Shown here piece after piece: positions 46,083 to 58,460 of a stretch of 64,000 nt of DNA (its first letter is position 1; each line of letters begins with the position of its first letter). The stretch comes from Hoplostethus atlanticus. Lineage: Eukaryota > Chordata > Actinopteri > Trachichthyiformes > Trachichthyidae. The DNA lies in the NCBI GenBank assembly GCA_034670405.1, contig JAXDDX010000175.1, positions 124,001-188,000 of the forward strand. Direction: 5' to 3'. A model generated the notes under the pieces. It made no database searches and had not been told where the DNA came from. It saw nothing but the letters and a program-made list of their open reading frames with translations. The position numbers and the translations under genes are program-made.

Positions 46083-47815
46083 AGCCACACTTGGTATTGA
46101 TGTGTATAAAACTATTTAGTTTGCAAAAAAAAGAAAATTGTCATGTCGTGGAAGTTTGTGTGTTTACCTTTATATGTATGAAAGTGAAAGAAAACCTTTT
46201 TTTTTCTTTTTTTTTTGGTTTACACTGAGTATATGTTGTCCAGTGGCAAAATGTCCACCTTGCACTCCTAGTCCCTCTGCTAACGCTCACAGCCTCAAAG
46301 AGAAATGGCTTTAAACCAAATGGAGCAACTTTATCTGAAGTGACAAGTACCTCTTATTAAGGATCCAGCTTTACTCCTCCCCCAGTCCTCCATCTACTCA
46401 GTGTAGTTAAATCGTCTTTCAGCAATTGAAAGAAAAAAAATCAGAATTCAATTTCTGAGTCAATATTTTCAATTTGTTTTTTATTCTCGTAACAGTGATT
46501 GCCATCTCCAGGCTGATTGTTTTGGCTTTGCAGTGTTGTTCATACCGACTCCTCACATTCAGTATACGTATTCTAAGGACACTCTTTCACGGAAACACAA
46601 TAACAAACTGTCATAGTGCTTGCGCTTGTGGAAACTTAGCGACTGTCAACATACATTCTCAGGGATTTCTCTTAAAAAAAGCAGACAAAAATTTAAAAAA
46701 AGACAGAATGAAAGCATTTTATTGTACTGTATATATGATAGTATATGTCTGAATATGGAAACAAATGTATACATTAACTAATTTATGACAGAATATTCTA
46801 TGTAATGCAAAATACTTGAAGCTGCAGTACCTTGGTTTTTGAAACAAACAAGAAAAAAAACATATCAGAAGGACTTCAAACGCTGTGCCAGCTGAAATAG
46901 TCAGTACATGTTGGCTGGTTCGCAGACTGTGCAGATGCATCCGATGAACTGCGCCGCAGAAACTGGCCGATTGCAAGACGGCAGAAGTGAACGTGTATTT
47001 TGTATAGACGTGCAAAATATATGTATTCTCCAGTGAACACAGAAATATACTGGGCACCATGGAAGGTGAGAGAAGGAGACTTGTGTGGAGCCAGAGCAGC
47101 AAGCCTTAGGCCCATTGCTTACAAAACATACAGTAGATCCATTAAAACCCTGACTCTGAAATCTGGCCACGTCTCACGTCTCCTTCCGCAGTGATTCAAT
47201 CACAAAAAGCAACTCCATTTTATGCCCAAGAAACATGCACACGGCTCTTCTGCTGACGTCTCGACTTTGTGCAGGACAGAAAGTTGCTATCTAGGTCTTG
47301 ACTGTTCCACTTTTTTACGCTTTTTATGTTTTCTTTTCTCCTTTTTCAATTGTTTTTATTTTTGTTTCTCTCTAGAATTCCTCACACAAAAACAGCCTTC
47401 TTTCTTGCCTTGTCTTAATGCTTTAAAATAACCAAATGGGAGTTCTTACTACCAAACTTTGTTCATTAAAATGAAAAAGCCAACCAATGGTGGTTTGGTT
47501 ACTTACTTTAGTGTCTTTTAATTTTATCTGAATGGCTCTGTATTCTGTGCTTTAAAAGCTCCATTCATCTGTTTTTTCGGTGAAACATCATTGTATTGTG
47601 TCTCATGTTCCCGCCCTCATTAGAGGTCTGTTATTAGCTCCTTCGTTTAGAAATGAAATATGCTCCATTTTATTTATTATATTAGGTGAACGATTGTACA
47701 ACCATGTCAACATGCTCATGAAGTTGGAATTAAGATTTGATACACCGATATCAATTTATTTATGTAACTAAATCACTGTTTTATAAACTTGTTAATGATT
47801 CAACATTTTGTTTTG

Positions 47816-47821
47816 ATTAAA
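47816..47821 (+). promoter_or_regulatory. distal polyadenylation signal ATTAAA
   Basis: The common variant hexamer, followed within 10-50 bp by T- and GT-rich sequence that could bind CstF. It is the last good candidate before sequence with a different, repeat-bearing character. Confidence 0.4.
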
Positions 47822-47844
47822 ATTAGTTTTTTCAGATGATGCGG

Positions 47845-49110
47845 TCTACACTTTGTTTCTTCATAATCTAACCACTTGCTTGACATGCTCCTTGATGAGA
47901 ACAGCAGGAGCCTATACCTGTATTTTCTTTTGTTTATCCCTGAAGTTAAGTCAGAAAACCCTCTAATTTACCTGGGAAATGACGTCGCCATGGGGAGCAG
48001 CAGAAGTAAAGGGATTTAATTAATACCAGAAAGTGTTTATGCTTGGGTCCTGTCCTCCAAGGTGTCTGGGTTATGTCACATTTGCTGTTTGATGAGAGAT
48101 TTAAGGACTGCAGGTAATGGGATCTCTGAAGGTGGTGATTTTTTTTTCACTATGTGATCCACATGTATGGCACTACTGAGATATACGGAATACTCATCAG
48201 ACCTCTGTCCAGAAAGTGTCTACATTTTTACATAGTATTTCACAAAACTATTTTATTTCTTGTTGAAAACTTTCATCTGAAAAATAATAGTCCCTAAAAA
48301 ATAATGAGCAATAACAAGAGACAAATAAACAAATTAAGAATGAGGGCAACAGTTATATGAGAGCAATAACAAATTATCAGTTTTGTCTTAAAAAATCTAC
48401 AATTTGCCAATCATATTTCCTTAGGCAGGTTGTTCCAAAGTTTAGGAGCACCAGGTTGCATATGCTTCATCCCCTTTTGTCTTTAATCTTATAATCAAAA
48501 CAGCTTTGTCTGTTAATCTAAGACTACGCTTCTGTACATATGGAGTGAAAAATGAAATATAATGAAATATAATCTTCACAAGTAGAAGATGACAATCTAA
48601 TATAATCATGTGCTGCATTCAGTTTTTATGTTGTTTTTTTCTTGGTAAACAAAATCAAGAACTTTTTCAGGACAGTGTTCAATATTGCTAATGTTTATGT
48701 TGCAACCTCAACTGCACTATAGAATTGTGTCATCAATTCACTTATATACTTTGAAAAAAACTAAAAAACTTTGTTCAGCTTTCCTGCTCTCTGTTTTAAT
48801 AACAATACACTCTTTCAGTCATATAAAAATGTATAAATAAAAAATAAATAAAATACTTTTTCAAGTGTAGCGAAGCAAATGTTGAAATTCTCTAGATTGT
48901 GTTTTCTGAAACAGAATTTGTACTTTAAGTGATGTAGTCATCATATGGGACTATAAGTAATTAGATTAGATCTTGGTTAAAAATAAATAACTGAAGACTT
49001 AATTTAAGTTCTGCTGAAGACAAAAGGACAACTGGTGCAGCTGGCTCTTTTCGGGCCTGTTCAGCAGAAGTCCACATTGGACTTAATCAGATTTTTAGAA
49101 ATTACATTTG
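47845..49110. other. intergenic DNA downstream of zswim6, no gene recognised
   Basis: AT-rich, mostly unique-looking sequence with short A runs. No open frame of note, no recognised repeat. Confidence 0.5.
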
Positions 49111-49114
49111 TGAA

Positions 49115-49312
49115 CCTGTATTGATCCCTAGGGGGAAATGTATCTTTTTGCCTGCCCTCAAGGGAAGGTCAAACCACGGTGTCAGCTGGGCGGTAGCGCC
49201 CCTGGAGCTGGTAGGGCTTCAGTGTCTTGCTCAAGGACACTTCAGCGGGGTGGTCACCCGGGGTCAACCTGGGACCTACCTGATCCAAAATCCACTGGGA
49301 TACTAGATACTA
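49115..49312 (+). repeat. interspersed SINE/LINE-associated repeat
   Basis: It contains TTGATCCCTAGGGGGAAATG and GTGTCTTGCTCAAGGACACT, phrases I recognise as dispersed in many teleost genomes. It lies directly before the LINE-type 3' tail and may be part of one composite insertion. Confidence 0.6.
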
Positions 49313-49324
49313 GATACTTAAAAC

Positions 49325-49595
49325 AGACTTTTATCGGAAGGCATTTTCTCTTATTCCTCTCTTTTACTGTTTTATATTTCTTTTAATTGCCTCTTTAATT
49401 GTACTATTTATTTTATTATTTTATCTTTTATTCTGTTTTATTGTCTCGTACCGTGTGCTTTGTATATGTTCTTGTTTAAACTTGTTCTTTCGTACGTTAT
49501 GACTTTATATGCTGTGAAGCACTTTGTAACATTTGGTTTTGAAAAGTGCTATACAAACAAAACTTATTATATTATTATTATTATTATTATTATTA
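49325..49595 (+). mobile_element. LINE/SINE 3' tail of teleost L2 type
   Basis: T-rich sequence ends in the familiar fish tail GTGAAGCACTTTGTAAC ... GTGCTATACAAACAAA and then an (ATT)n run (49566-49594). This is the common 3' end of L2-type LINEs and SINEs that share their tail. No coding part is present upstream. Confidence 0.7.
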
Positions 49596-49599
49596 TGGT

Positions 49600-51510
49600 G
49601 GAAGGATGATTGGAATGAGGGGAATATTTTATTTCCATATTTTATTTCCATGACACTGTTCAAGCTCTCTTGACAACAGCAAAATCTCTCAGCATATCCT
49701 TCTAATCTTCTTCCCTCTCCCCCCCTTTGCTTCAGTATTCTTTAATTAGTATTGATCACATGCTGTAAGTCTCTCAACTCTTCTCTCAACCCCTTTATTA
49801 GAACTTCAAGTTGTTTGCAGATCTGGTCCAATAGATGTGGCTCTGTTTTGCTTGAGTGAGGGGTCTGAAATCCCTTCTTGTCCAAGTCTAACTTTAGCAA
49901 GTCAAAGATATTCACTTTCAATGACCAAGTGCCAGTCCTCCCTCAATAGTTCTTATGCTTGAAGTATATAGAAGTCTTTAATAAAAAAATGTTTTCATAG
50001 TTGTCTGTAGCACTGTTGAAATACAGTGTTATGCTTTTTACAAATTCCTATTAATATAAATTTGTGTAGCAGCAGGACATAGCACTGTATTGCAATAAAC
50101 ATAGTAATCATAGACAGATATATCCCAAGAGTCTAAATACAGAAAAACAACATACTCAGCACGTAACCTGCAAATAGAGTCTTCAGATTTACTTCTGGCT
50201 AGAATGCTGAGAACCATCAGGACAAACAAGGGAACAAATTACTGCTCTTGAGCTAAATAGAATTCTATTTATTCTATTGTCATATTTTGTTTTTGTGATA
50301 TATATTTATTATTTGTTAAATAGCAAAATAGCTTCAATTTGCCACATTTGATTTGTTAACTGTAAAATTTTGATTCTCTTTTAAATAAAAGTAGGAATTA
50401 ACCCTAACCCTCAGGACAACTTTCCTACCTAGTATAGATCGATCCTCAATGAGGGGATGATATTGTTTGGTCTCGTTCAGAACAAAAAATCCTGAGATAT
50501 TTGCTTATATTCTTGAAGTCTTTACCTAGAATTGAGCAATATATATATATAATTGTGCAATATATCCAACACCATGAAATCAAAAATATTTTGCAAAATG
50601 TCTCAGGAGCTACACTAAACATTTCAGAATCAGTCTCTCAATTAAGTTGTGTGGTGGTTTTTGTTTAAAGGCGGATGGACGACACACTGATTTATGTCCA
50701 TAAGGAAGTCATCATTTCTCTCAGTGCTTATTTTACTTATCGGTCAGATGATAATGGAATTGGAAACATTCCTCATCCCGCTTCCTGTCTCTTATTATCA
50801 ACAGCAACCAGGGGCCTGTATAGGCAGGAAGTTCTGAAAAAAGGTTGTAAGGAAAGAAAAGGACCATTGAAGGATGGTTATATGGTTCTACCTAAAGGTA
50901 AGTATTGCCTTTAGTCGACAAAGTAAGTTATTTGACGTGTTGAAACTAATTTTACCCTCATAAAGCTGGAAAACTGAGATTCAGTATTTTTTTCCCTACT
51001 GAAAGTGACATTCCCCTCTTTGCATTGTTTTGGTTTGCTACCTGTACATTCCCTTTCAACAATAAGCCTGAACAGGAATCACTTGAAGTGGAAGGGCCTC
51101 AATTGTGTTTAGCAATGGAAGATAATGTTTCTCCCACAAACTAGCTCAGGCCTGCCTCTTCTAGATGGATTTAATCTGTCATGAGTCAGGAAGTCATCGC
51201 ATGTTGGTTATCCCCTTTGTATGTCATTTATTCAATGATTTCTACTGCCAAAGCCTAACTTCCATAGTAAAAGCCTGAATCTAATTCAGGATTTTATCAA
51301 GTACAAGTTCTACCTGCTTCAGAGTGTTATTGTACGGGTAAAATATTGATTACTTCCAGGAGAACGCAGTAGCACTCTGTTCTCTGACTTCTATTTCTAG
51401 CTTTAGCAACAGCAACAGATTCACCTTTAAGATGGCTACCTATCACTGTGCAACCGGAGGCTCTACTCTGGTGCCAAAAACCTTACTAGCATCACTCTTT
51501 CATCCACCTA
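49600..51510. other. intergenic DNA with one exon-like open stretch
   Basis: AT-rich DNA. At 50671-50897 an open stretch is bounded by an acceptor-like TTTTTGTTTAAAG and a donor-like AAAGGTAAGT, but the translated sequence has no family resemblance. It could be a noncoding RNA exon or chance. Confidence 0.35.
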
Positions 51511-51710
51511 CCTCCATACCGGCAGAGATGGGCAGTATTTTAATTAAATGGGTTGAAATACGTATTTAATTTACTTTTGAGTATTTCGTCATTTGTATTT
51601 GACTAGAGTATAATAATTAAAATGTAGTATTAGTATTTTTCTATTGCAAAATACTCAAATTACTTTTTACAAAACATCATTTTTTTTATCAATTCAGATT
51701 TCCTATAGGT

Positions 51711-52697
51711 TTAGAGTTGCGAGAAAAAGTTTGTGCACTCTTTTGAATTACCTGCATTCCTACATAAATGGCTCCTAAAATATGACCTGATCTTCATCTA
51801 AGTTATAATAGACGATGATGATTTAACAAATAAGTGTACACAAAAAATGTACTTTTACATGTTTTTATTGACATATTGTTCAAACATTAAAAGCCTAAGC
51901 TGGAAAAAGTATGTGAACTTCTAGGATAATATGGAAGAGACATAAAGTCCACACACTGTATTGCTCCCTTTATTGATTTATTACCACCTTGTCCACTGAC
52001 GTTTCGAGCCACAATGCTCTTCATCAGACATGTCTGATGTATGAATATATCTGCAAAAGGGAACAATGCAGTGTGTGGACTTTATTTATCTTTCATGTTG
52101 TCCTTGATCTGACACCTGCACTCAACATTACGATGTATGTGCCTCCTTTCTAGTTCTACAACCTCTATGATAATGACTTCTATGAAAGAGGGTAATTGAA
52201 GTCAGGTGATCCAATCAATAAGATACAAGTGGGTTAGAGGTGTCCTGTCATATAAAAACCAACAGAGTCTGCTCTCCAAAAAAAGATCTGTTGAAGTGGA
52301 ATATGCCTCGGTCAAAACAAATTTTCAGAGGACCTCCAGAGAAGAGTTGTTGAGGCTCAAAAGGCTGGAAAAGGCTACAAAACCATTCATCAAGCCTCGA
52401 TCAGTCAACAGTCAGACAGATTGCTGCTCTCCCTAGGAGTGGACGTCCAGCAAAGATCACAGCGAGAGCACGCCTCATAACGGTCAAGGAGATGACAAAG
52501 AACCCGAAGGTAACAGCTGAGGATCTGTAGGCATCTCTTGAACTTTCTAACATCTGTGTCCACGAGTCCACAATAACAAAAACACTAAACAAAAGTGCCG
52601 ATCATGGGAGGAAGGAAGGAGGAAACCACTGCGGTTGAGGTTGGGTTATGCAGCTTGACTATGACCATAAACACAAAAGCATCCAACAGAATGGCTT
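51711..52697 (+). mobile_element. Tc1/mariner transposon remnant nested in the hAT-like element
   Basis: It starts with a Tc1-type end (GTTGCGAGAAAAAGTTTGTG) and holds a decayed transposase start near 52303 (MPRSKQ), then the paired helix-turn-helix region with RSGRPAKITARARL. The frame has stops and the copy jumps from the linker region to a short stretch of the catalytic domain, so most of the DDE domain and the 3' inverted repeat are missing. It is inactive. Confidence 0.8.
51938..52092. mobile_element. palindromic MITE-like insertion nested in the Tc1 remnant
   Basis: Inverted arms carry AAAGTCCACACACTG near 51944 and CAGTGTGTGGACTTT near 52069-52083. The centre contains a perfect 18-bp palindrome CATCAGACATGTCTGATG (52022-52039). 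The insertion interrupts the Tc1 5' region between its familiar blocks GTATGTGAAC and GGTAATTGAAGTCAGGTGATC. The family is not identified. The exact ends are uncertain by some tens of bases. Confidence 0.6.
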
Positions 52698-52849
52698 ACA
52701 TTTTGGAATGGAATATTTTATTTCTACAATATATTTTGAAAATACAATTCAAAAATAAATATATATCAAAATATATTGAAAATACAGTATTTGTAATTTG
52801 TAACAAGATACATTTTGATGTATTGTTGCCCATCTCTGTATACAGGCAC

Positions 52850-53930
52850 ATCAATTGGGAATATGTTGTCGTATCTCTCTGCACTCAGGCCTGGATACCA
52901 CTGGTACTTCAGGCTGCTTGTGAAATGTTGTGGGGACAGCATTTAACACATGCAAACACAACCCAGAATGGTATCTACGTCAATGACAGCGTATCCTGTA
53001 GCCCGGCAGAAGGTTATTTCTGTAACCCCTACCCCGTGTGTAACTGGGACCAAAGATAAATCTTATCACCCTTATCACATATCCTGGGTGGACCGGCCTG
53101 TGAGTCCATTCCTGCTGCCATACCAGTAAAGCCGTAGACTCCCTATCATCCTATCCACAATGGGGAAAACATTACGATAGACATCTGTTGAGCCTACAAG
53201 GACGATTTTTGTCTGTAGGTTTTCAGGCAGAATACGATTTCACCATTCAGAAAGACTGAAGTATGAGTGAGATAAGATATGCTACACAGTACTTTTGAAG
53301 TGCTGCTGACAAATGAAATGCGTTTCAGGCTGCTTCTAGGCCATATATTGATTTAACTGCACATCACATTTCAGTTTTAGGAGGCCTCCTTGCAGCACTC
53401 CTTATCTAACAGCAGTTTAGACACAGGAGGAAGAGAGCATTCATTTCACCATTCTAACCGGAGTAGTGGTGGATGACGGCCTCATTTCCACTTCCTTTCT
53501 TGGCAGGAAATGAGTGTTATAAAGTGGTGTGCTAACAGGCTTCTATAGCCTATAGTGCTTTGTTGTTGTTGTTGTGTTGCAGTCGCTTCTTTGATCCTTT
53601 ATCAGGGATCCGGCAGACCCTTAAACACACTATTGCTTTTCATTGTCGTTTACACTCCTGTTTCACACACAGCTGTCTCTCTGTCTGAACTAAGCTGGTT
53701 GCAACATTTTTTTTTTTCTATCAATAGAAATTCATAAATGCATTAATTACAGCATCGATTTAGAAGATCCACATCAAACCTGTGCTGTTAGGGTTAGGGC
53801 ATGCTTCTTTAAAGTTTTTAACACCATGCAAGAATTCAGTGACCCTCAGAGTTGGTGGAAAATAACACTTTCCTTCAGGATCATGATCAAAATTACTTTG
53901 GCTATGTAACATTCCTCAATATTGACATAT

Positions 53931-53965
<35 letters not shown>

Positions 53966-54290
53966 ATCCCCAATTCATTTTCATGTCATCTGATCGATTT
54001 CTACAGTAGTCTACTGTTTGTTTATACAGTGGTGTACTGTGTGCTTCCCGCGTTTATAACAGCTCTGGTATTTGTACTCACAAAACCTATGAACCTTTCA
54101 CATTTCCAAGTGCTTATAGAGCTTTTCTTCTCACACAACCTTCACAGGGCTTGTACTGTGGAAGAGGCTAGCTTTTGCTACAATCAATACTCTTGTTATT
54201 TTTAAGAATAAGTCATCAATCTCATACTGTTGCAGTACTGATTATGAAAGTGGAATAGAGTGCTTCAATTAAACTTCTTTTATCCAGGTA
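52850..54290. other. intergenic DNA, no gene recognised
   Basis: Mixed DNA with a short (CT)n at 53933-53962 and a T13 run near 53707. A cysteine-containing open stretch ending at 53059 has no recognised family and begins inside the hAT-like element. Confidence 0.4.
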
Positions 54291-54294
54291 TAGT

Positions 54295-54560
54295 TGACTG
54301 AGCATGCACCCTGTTTTTCAGCAACACCCTATTCTGCTCTCACTCATTAAACTCATGTTCACACCTGGGTGCATCCCAGTACAACCACGGTGTTGTGCTC
54401 TTAACCACTGAGCAGCTCTATTGGAGCAATCTGGGGTTAGCTGCCTCGCTGAAGTGCCCCTCGATGGTAATTGTTGACAGAGGGGAGAGCATTTCTCATT
54501 CACTTTCCCTCCACAGATTTTTTTCAGCTGGATTCTCTTGAACATGAAGTATGTACTTTT
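54295..54560 (-). repeat. interspersed teleost repeat, SINE-like
   Basis: On the minus strand the sequence reads GGGGCACTTCAGCGAGGCAG, then CTGCTCAGTGGTTAAGAGCA. These are common phrases of fish SINE/LINE-associated repeats, partly related to the repeat at 49115 in the opposite orientation. The family and ends are not determined. Confidence 0.5.
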
Positions 54561-54599
54561 AAAAACTGTAAAAACAATAAGGATTAAAGGATGCAGGTA

Positions 54600-55290
54600 G
54601 CTTTGATCAGGGTTCGGTCAATTGCCATCGGAAGAGCAGAGATACGGCAGGATGATGATTGGTGAATACAGAAATATAACACATCAGGGTGCAGTGAAAG
54701 GTGTATGAGTTATGGCTGCTTTAAGTTTTGACATTTGACCTTTAACTGTAGTGCCCCCTTCTGGAAAATTGAAAATTGTGAGGGACGTCGTTTTACACCG
54801 GAAAACATTTGCCCATTTTCTTATATTTTAGTTATTGGGAAGGCAGTTCTGTTAAGAAAAGCAATATCGGCTAGATGTTAACATTTGATTGATTATACTT
54901 TCATATAATCAAATGATTTGGTACCCATGTTGATAATCGAGACCCACACATGTACAAGCAATTTCATAGCCCTATCTCACACCAGCTTTACGATATAAGC
55001 TAAAATGTCTAAAAATGTGATAGGCCACGCCCACAAGCACCATGACGACCAACATCCATATTTGGCCGCATTATTATTCCAAAGAACACATGTACCAAAT
55101 TCAATGTCAATTGAATGATCCAATATTTAGCAAATTCAGGGTCGAGTAAAACTGACAGTCACACATGTACAATTTTTGATCTCCTCTTACGAGCTAATTT
55201 ATTGAGATACGATTCATTGTGTACGAATTAAGGTCGAATTACGATCGGACCCCTAATTATTGACATAAAGCATGGTATTTCAAAGTATAA
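54600..55290. repeat. probable unclassified interspersed repeat
   Basis: It contains phrases such as GTGCCCCCTTCTGGAAAATT and GATAGGCCACGCCCACAAGC that recur in teleost interspersed repeats. There is no coding capacity and no clear terminal repeat. Confidence 0.4.
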
Positions 55291-55299
55291 ATGAAGGTA

Positions 55300-56175
55300 G
55301 CCCTGAATAGAGATATGGACCGATAAACTCTGACCCTGGAGAAGCGGAGCGGTAGATCATCGCCTTTTAAAGTTCCGGGAAGAAATACAAGGCCGGACAA
55401 AGCACCTTGGTGAAGATTACTAGACTGCACCGATCATCCATCAAGCTCCGGGCCTGTCCTTGGAATTCATAATGTAATGATAATCTGATCCAGCATGTAA
55501 ATGAAGGCGCACAGCGGGGGGTGGCTGCAGGGGGAGAGAGAGAGAGAGAGAGAGTCCACCTGCCCAGCAACACTCTCTGGCCCCCGAGCTACAGATCCAC
55601 GGTCACAGTACACACAACCCTCTGTCCCCTTTAAACAAGAGAGGAATGCAAACAACATCTGATGCTGTGTCGGGGTTAGTATAGTGTGATCAACTGCACT
55701 GGTGAGCAGCAGCTTTAGCAAACTGCTCTGCTGTTTTCTGTCTTGCAAACTGAACGGGGGAGAGATCAGCAGCCGTCCTAATCCATGTCGGAGCTGGGAG
55801 CAAGACGTCGCCGTATGCACTATCCCATTGACTAAATGCACCATGACTGTCACGCCAACTTAGGTAATTATTAGATGGGGTGCTTGGTAGTGGTAAATCC
55901 AACGCACGCACACACACATATAAGACAAAGATAAACACACACACACACACGCATAAATGCAGAGCTGTTGTATATAAATCGTCATTTGGGCGGTGTGTGG
56001 AAGCCATTTTGTGCCATTTCTCCCGTCCCCGTTACACACAAAGACATTCTGCGGGAAAATTAGATGTGTCGTATGCCATGAAAGATATTGGATGATGCTA
56101 GAAATGTGACTTTTCTGTCAAGGAAGGCATCATCAGACATCAGTTTGCTATCTGGCTCTCTTTGTACATGTACAT

Positions 56176-56222
<47 letters not shown>

Positions 56223-57255
56223 CCTTAGAAATCATTTGCAAGAGGATACACACACACACACACACACACTCCTGGTGAATACTATGTGAATACTATGTGA
56301 CTAATATCCACTCCAAGGGTGAAGTAGGTACCCTGAGAGTTCATTAACTTGCCCACCAACCCAGCAATCTGAAATGCCGTCTTCTACTCCTCCTACTCCA
56401 CTTTGTTAGAAAGGTGAGGAAAACGTCTCGTGCACGTTTGCCTGAAAAGTGTTGTTTTGCTTGTGGCCTTAAAACAACAACAAAACAAAAAAAGACTTCA
56501 ACTTTTCAATATTTCTTTGTGCACTTCAAAGATGAACTTCCCCTCCCCGTGTTCCCTGCTAAACCAGTGGAACGAAACAAGACCTCAGAGTCTCTAAATA
56601 TCTATCGATATGCATCGCTGTGTCATCAGGATATTTATGACCTTTTCTTTAAGGATGAAAGCACCATCACTCTCTTTGATTTCTTTTTTTTTCCCTCATC
56701 ACTTTCATCTGCGCCGACAAGGCTCGGGATGGGAGTTGCTGTCATGTTCATTTTTCGGGGGTCTGTGGCCCATAAAACAGAAAACCTCCCATTTCGCGGC
56801 TTTAAAGGGAATCCAAAATGTCACAAGCTGGAACAATTGCTGTCCATAAAGTTTTCATAAATGTCACAGTGAGAGAAACAGCCAATAGAAATTAGGTGTT
56901 TTCTGAAAGGCTGCTTCTTCACAACAGAACTCTTGTTTTGGAGGCACAGCAGGAGGCCCATAAGAGACTCAGTTTACATAGCAAATTGATTCATGCAATG
57001 ACGTTACTTGAACTAACTGCGGTTACGATAGGTTGCAGAATTATTTTATGATGTTTGCATTTCTTCTGACATACAGCTAAACTTGGTCCACTTTAATATT
57101 CATCAATTCAGTTTGATCGTTTGTTTGAAATGTTAGAAAGCAGAAAAGTTTGACTTGAAATATGAACGTCTTTATCTACTGTATGTTTTATGACATTGTA
57201 CCCCAAAAGTTGGTTATAGAGCATTCCTCTCTGGATGAGTCAAGTTATCAAGATG
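55300..57255. other. intergenic DNA with microsatellites and one CNE candidate
   Basis: GA tracts at 55531-55553 and 56175-56220 and CA tracts at about 55935-55950 and 56250-56268 surround otherwise complex DNA. No gene recognised. Confidence 0.45.
56590..56930. promoter_or_regulatory. candidate conserved noncoding element downstream of zswim6
   Basis: Repeat-free complex DNA with GGATATTTATGACCTTTTCT, TGGCCCATAAAACAGAAAAC and AAAGTTTTCATAAATGTCAC. Open frames across it have no recognisable protein features. Confidence 0.35.
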
Positions 57256-57261
57256 TAGCAT

Positions 57262-57500
57262 TATAGGCAAGGCTGGATTACGGACCGGGCAAGGTGGGCA
57301 AGTGCCCCGGGGCCCCGGACCACAGGGGGGCCACCAGGGGCCCTGAACGTTTGGGGATAATATATATATATATATTTTATTTATTTTTTCTTTTTACAGG
57401 GACCATATTTGTGCATTGATATGTTTGGGATACTAATTTCAATTGGAAAATGTGCTCAGCCACAATTCCAAATTAAAGGGGCCCCAGACGCAATAATCAC
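57262..57500. repeat. probable interspersed repeat with GGGCAAGTGCCCCGGGGCC core
   Basis: A GC-rich core (57284-57345) is followed by a (TA)n run and an AT-rich part ending near GGGGCCCCAGACGC. The phrase GGCTGGATTACGGACCGGGC resembles a repeat family seen often in fish genomes. No open frame or certain family. Confidence 0.45.
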
Positions 57501-58079
57501 TTGAGCATTTATCCTCAATTTGCTATATAATCCTGCGCAGAATATGTTCATCTCGAACACGTCACATCATTTATGTTTGTTGATAACATTTATAGATCTG
57601 TGAATTCCAATAGACATTTAATGCAATTTATTTCAATCAGAAATGGTTATTCTGAAGAAGTATCGTGACTAATTAAGCCCGTGGCCAGTTATGGCAGCGG
57701 ATCAGTAATGACAGTCCAATCTCACTGGACTTGAAGCAGGACAATATCCTCCTCAGTCTCCTAGCAACAGCGAAGGCCTCTCCGCTTGTTGATTGGTTGT
57801 TTACAAGTGGTGGTGATGGTGGGGCTTTTTCTCCCCGGTATAAAGTACAGTATCATCTCGTCCCCTTTTCAGATATAGATACTGATTTGGCTTAGTCTGT
57901 AGGAGCAATACCTTGTTAGCACTTAGCTCAACGTGATCTATTTGTTTTGGTGCTCTTTTCTTGCCGACTGCACACATTTCCGAGTGTGTCCTTTAATGAA
58001 ATACAAGATGGCTGCCCTTGGGGTTAGAACGTGGCTCTCTTTCTGTCCCATCTCCTCTGTTCCACCTGTTCCCAAGTGA

Positions 58080-58460
58080 ATATGTGCTGAAAGCTGAATC
58101 CTCCACTTTTATTGATATTTATGGCCGCGGTTTATAATTAAATACTAATTAATACCTCCTGAGCTCCTGCATCGTTCCCGCCAGGTGATTAATGGTCTCC
58201 ATTTGTTAACTTACCTAACAAGCCCGGGAATCTTTCAGTGGGATTAAGAAATCATTTCAATCAACCTCATTATCGCACAAAAAGAAAAGGTCTGGATTTA
58301 ATTTCAAAACTGCCCCCCCTTCTTGATATTGTTCGACCTCACTGCAACAATACCTCACCGCTCAGTAATAATAGATCCCCCTGTAAGATTTACGACAGAT
58401 GGAGAGAAATTAAATGGCCATTAATACATTGATACGTTCATTTCTGCACCTTTTGTCGAA
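58080..58460. promoter_or_regulatory. candidate conserved noncoding element downstream of zswim6
   Basis: The strongest CNE-like stretch by composition: TTTATAATTAAATACTAATT, CAGGTGATTAATGGTCTCC and GAAATTAAATGGCCATTAAT lie within 300 bp, with no simple repeats apart from a C8 run. It is rich in homeodomain and E-box-like (CAGGTG) sites. Confidence 0.42.

Larger units (their letters stand above)
45879..47840 (+). other. zswim6: zswim6 3'UTR (probable)
   Basis: AT-rich, A/T-run-rich DNA without repeats follows the stop codon. An AATAAA at 46077-46082 could serve a short isoform. An ATTAAA at 47816-47821 followed by T/GT-rich sequence is a good distal signal, giving a 3'UTR near 1.95 kb. A Pumilio-type UGUAUAUA element lies at about 46728-46735. 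The actual end is inferred, not observed. Confidence 0.5.
51523..52838. mobile_element. hAT-like non-autonomous transposon, split by a nested Tc1 copy
   Basis: Perfect 12-bp terminal inverted repeats CAGAGATGGGCA / TGCCCATCTCTG lie at 51523 and 52827-52838. They are flanked by 8-bp candidate target duplications cataccgg / tatacagg (6 of 8 match), the size expected for hAT. The AT-rich ends (51535-51705 and 52700-52825) are typical of fish hAT MITEs. The middle is foreign Tc1 sequence. No hAT transposase remains. Confidence 0.75.

Noticed and set aside
52595-53059. 154-codon frame with cysteines near its end
   Set aside because: Its first half is transposon DNA. The second half has no recognisable family, so no gene is claimed.
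55467-55853. 128-codon minus-strand frame
   Set aside because: It has low-complexity Ser/Leu content over a GA tract and no domain. Treated as chance.
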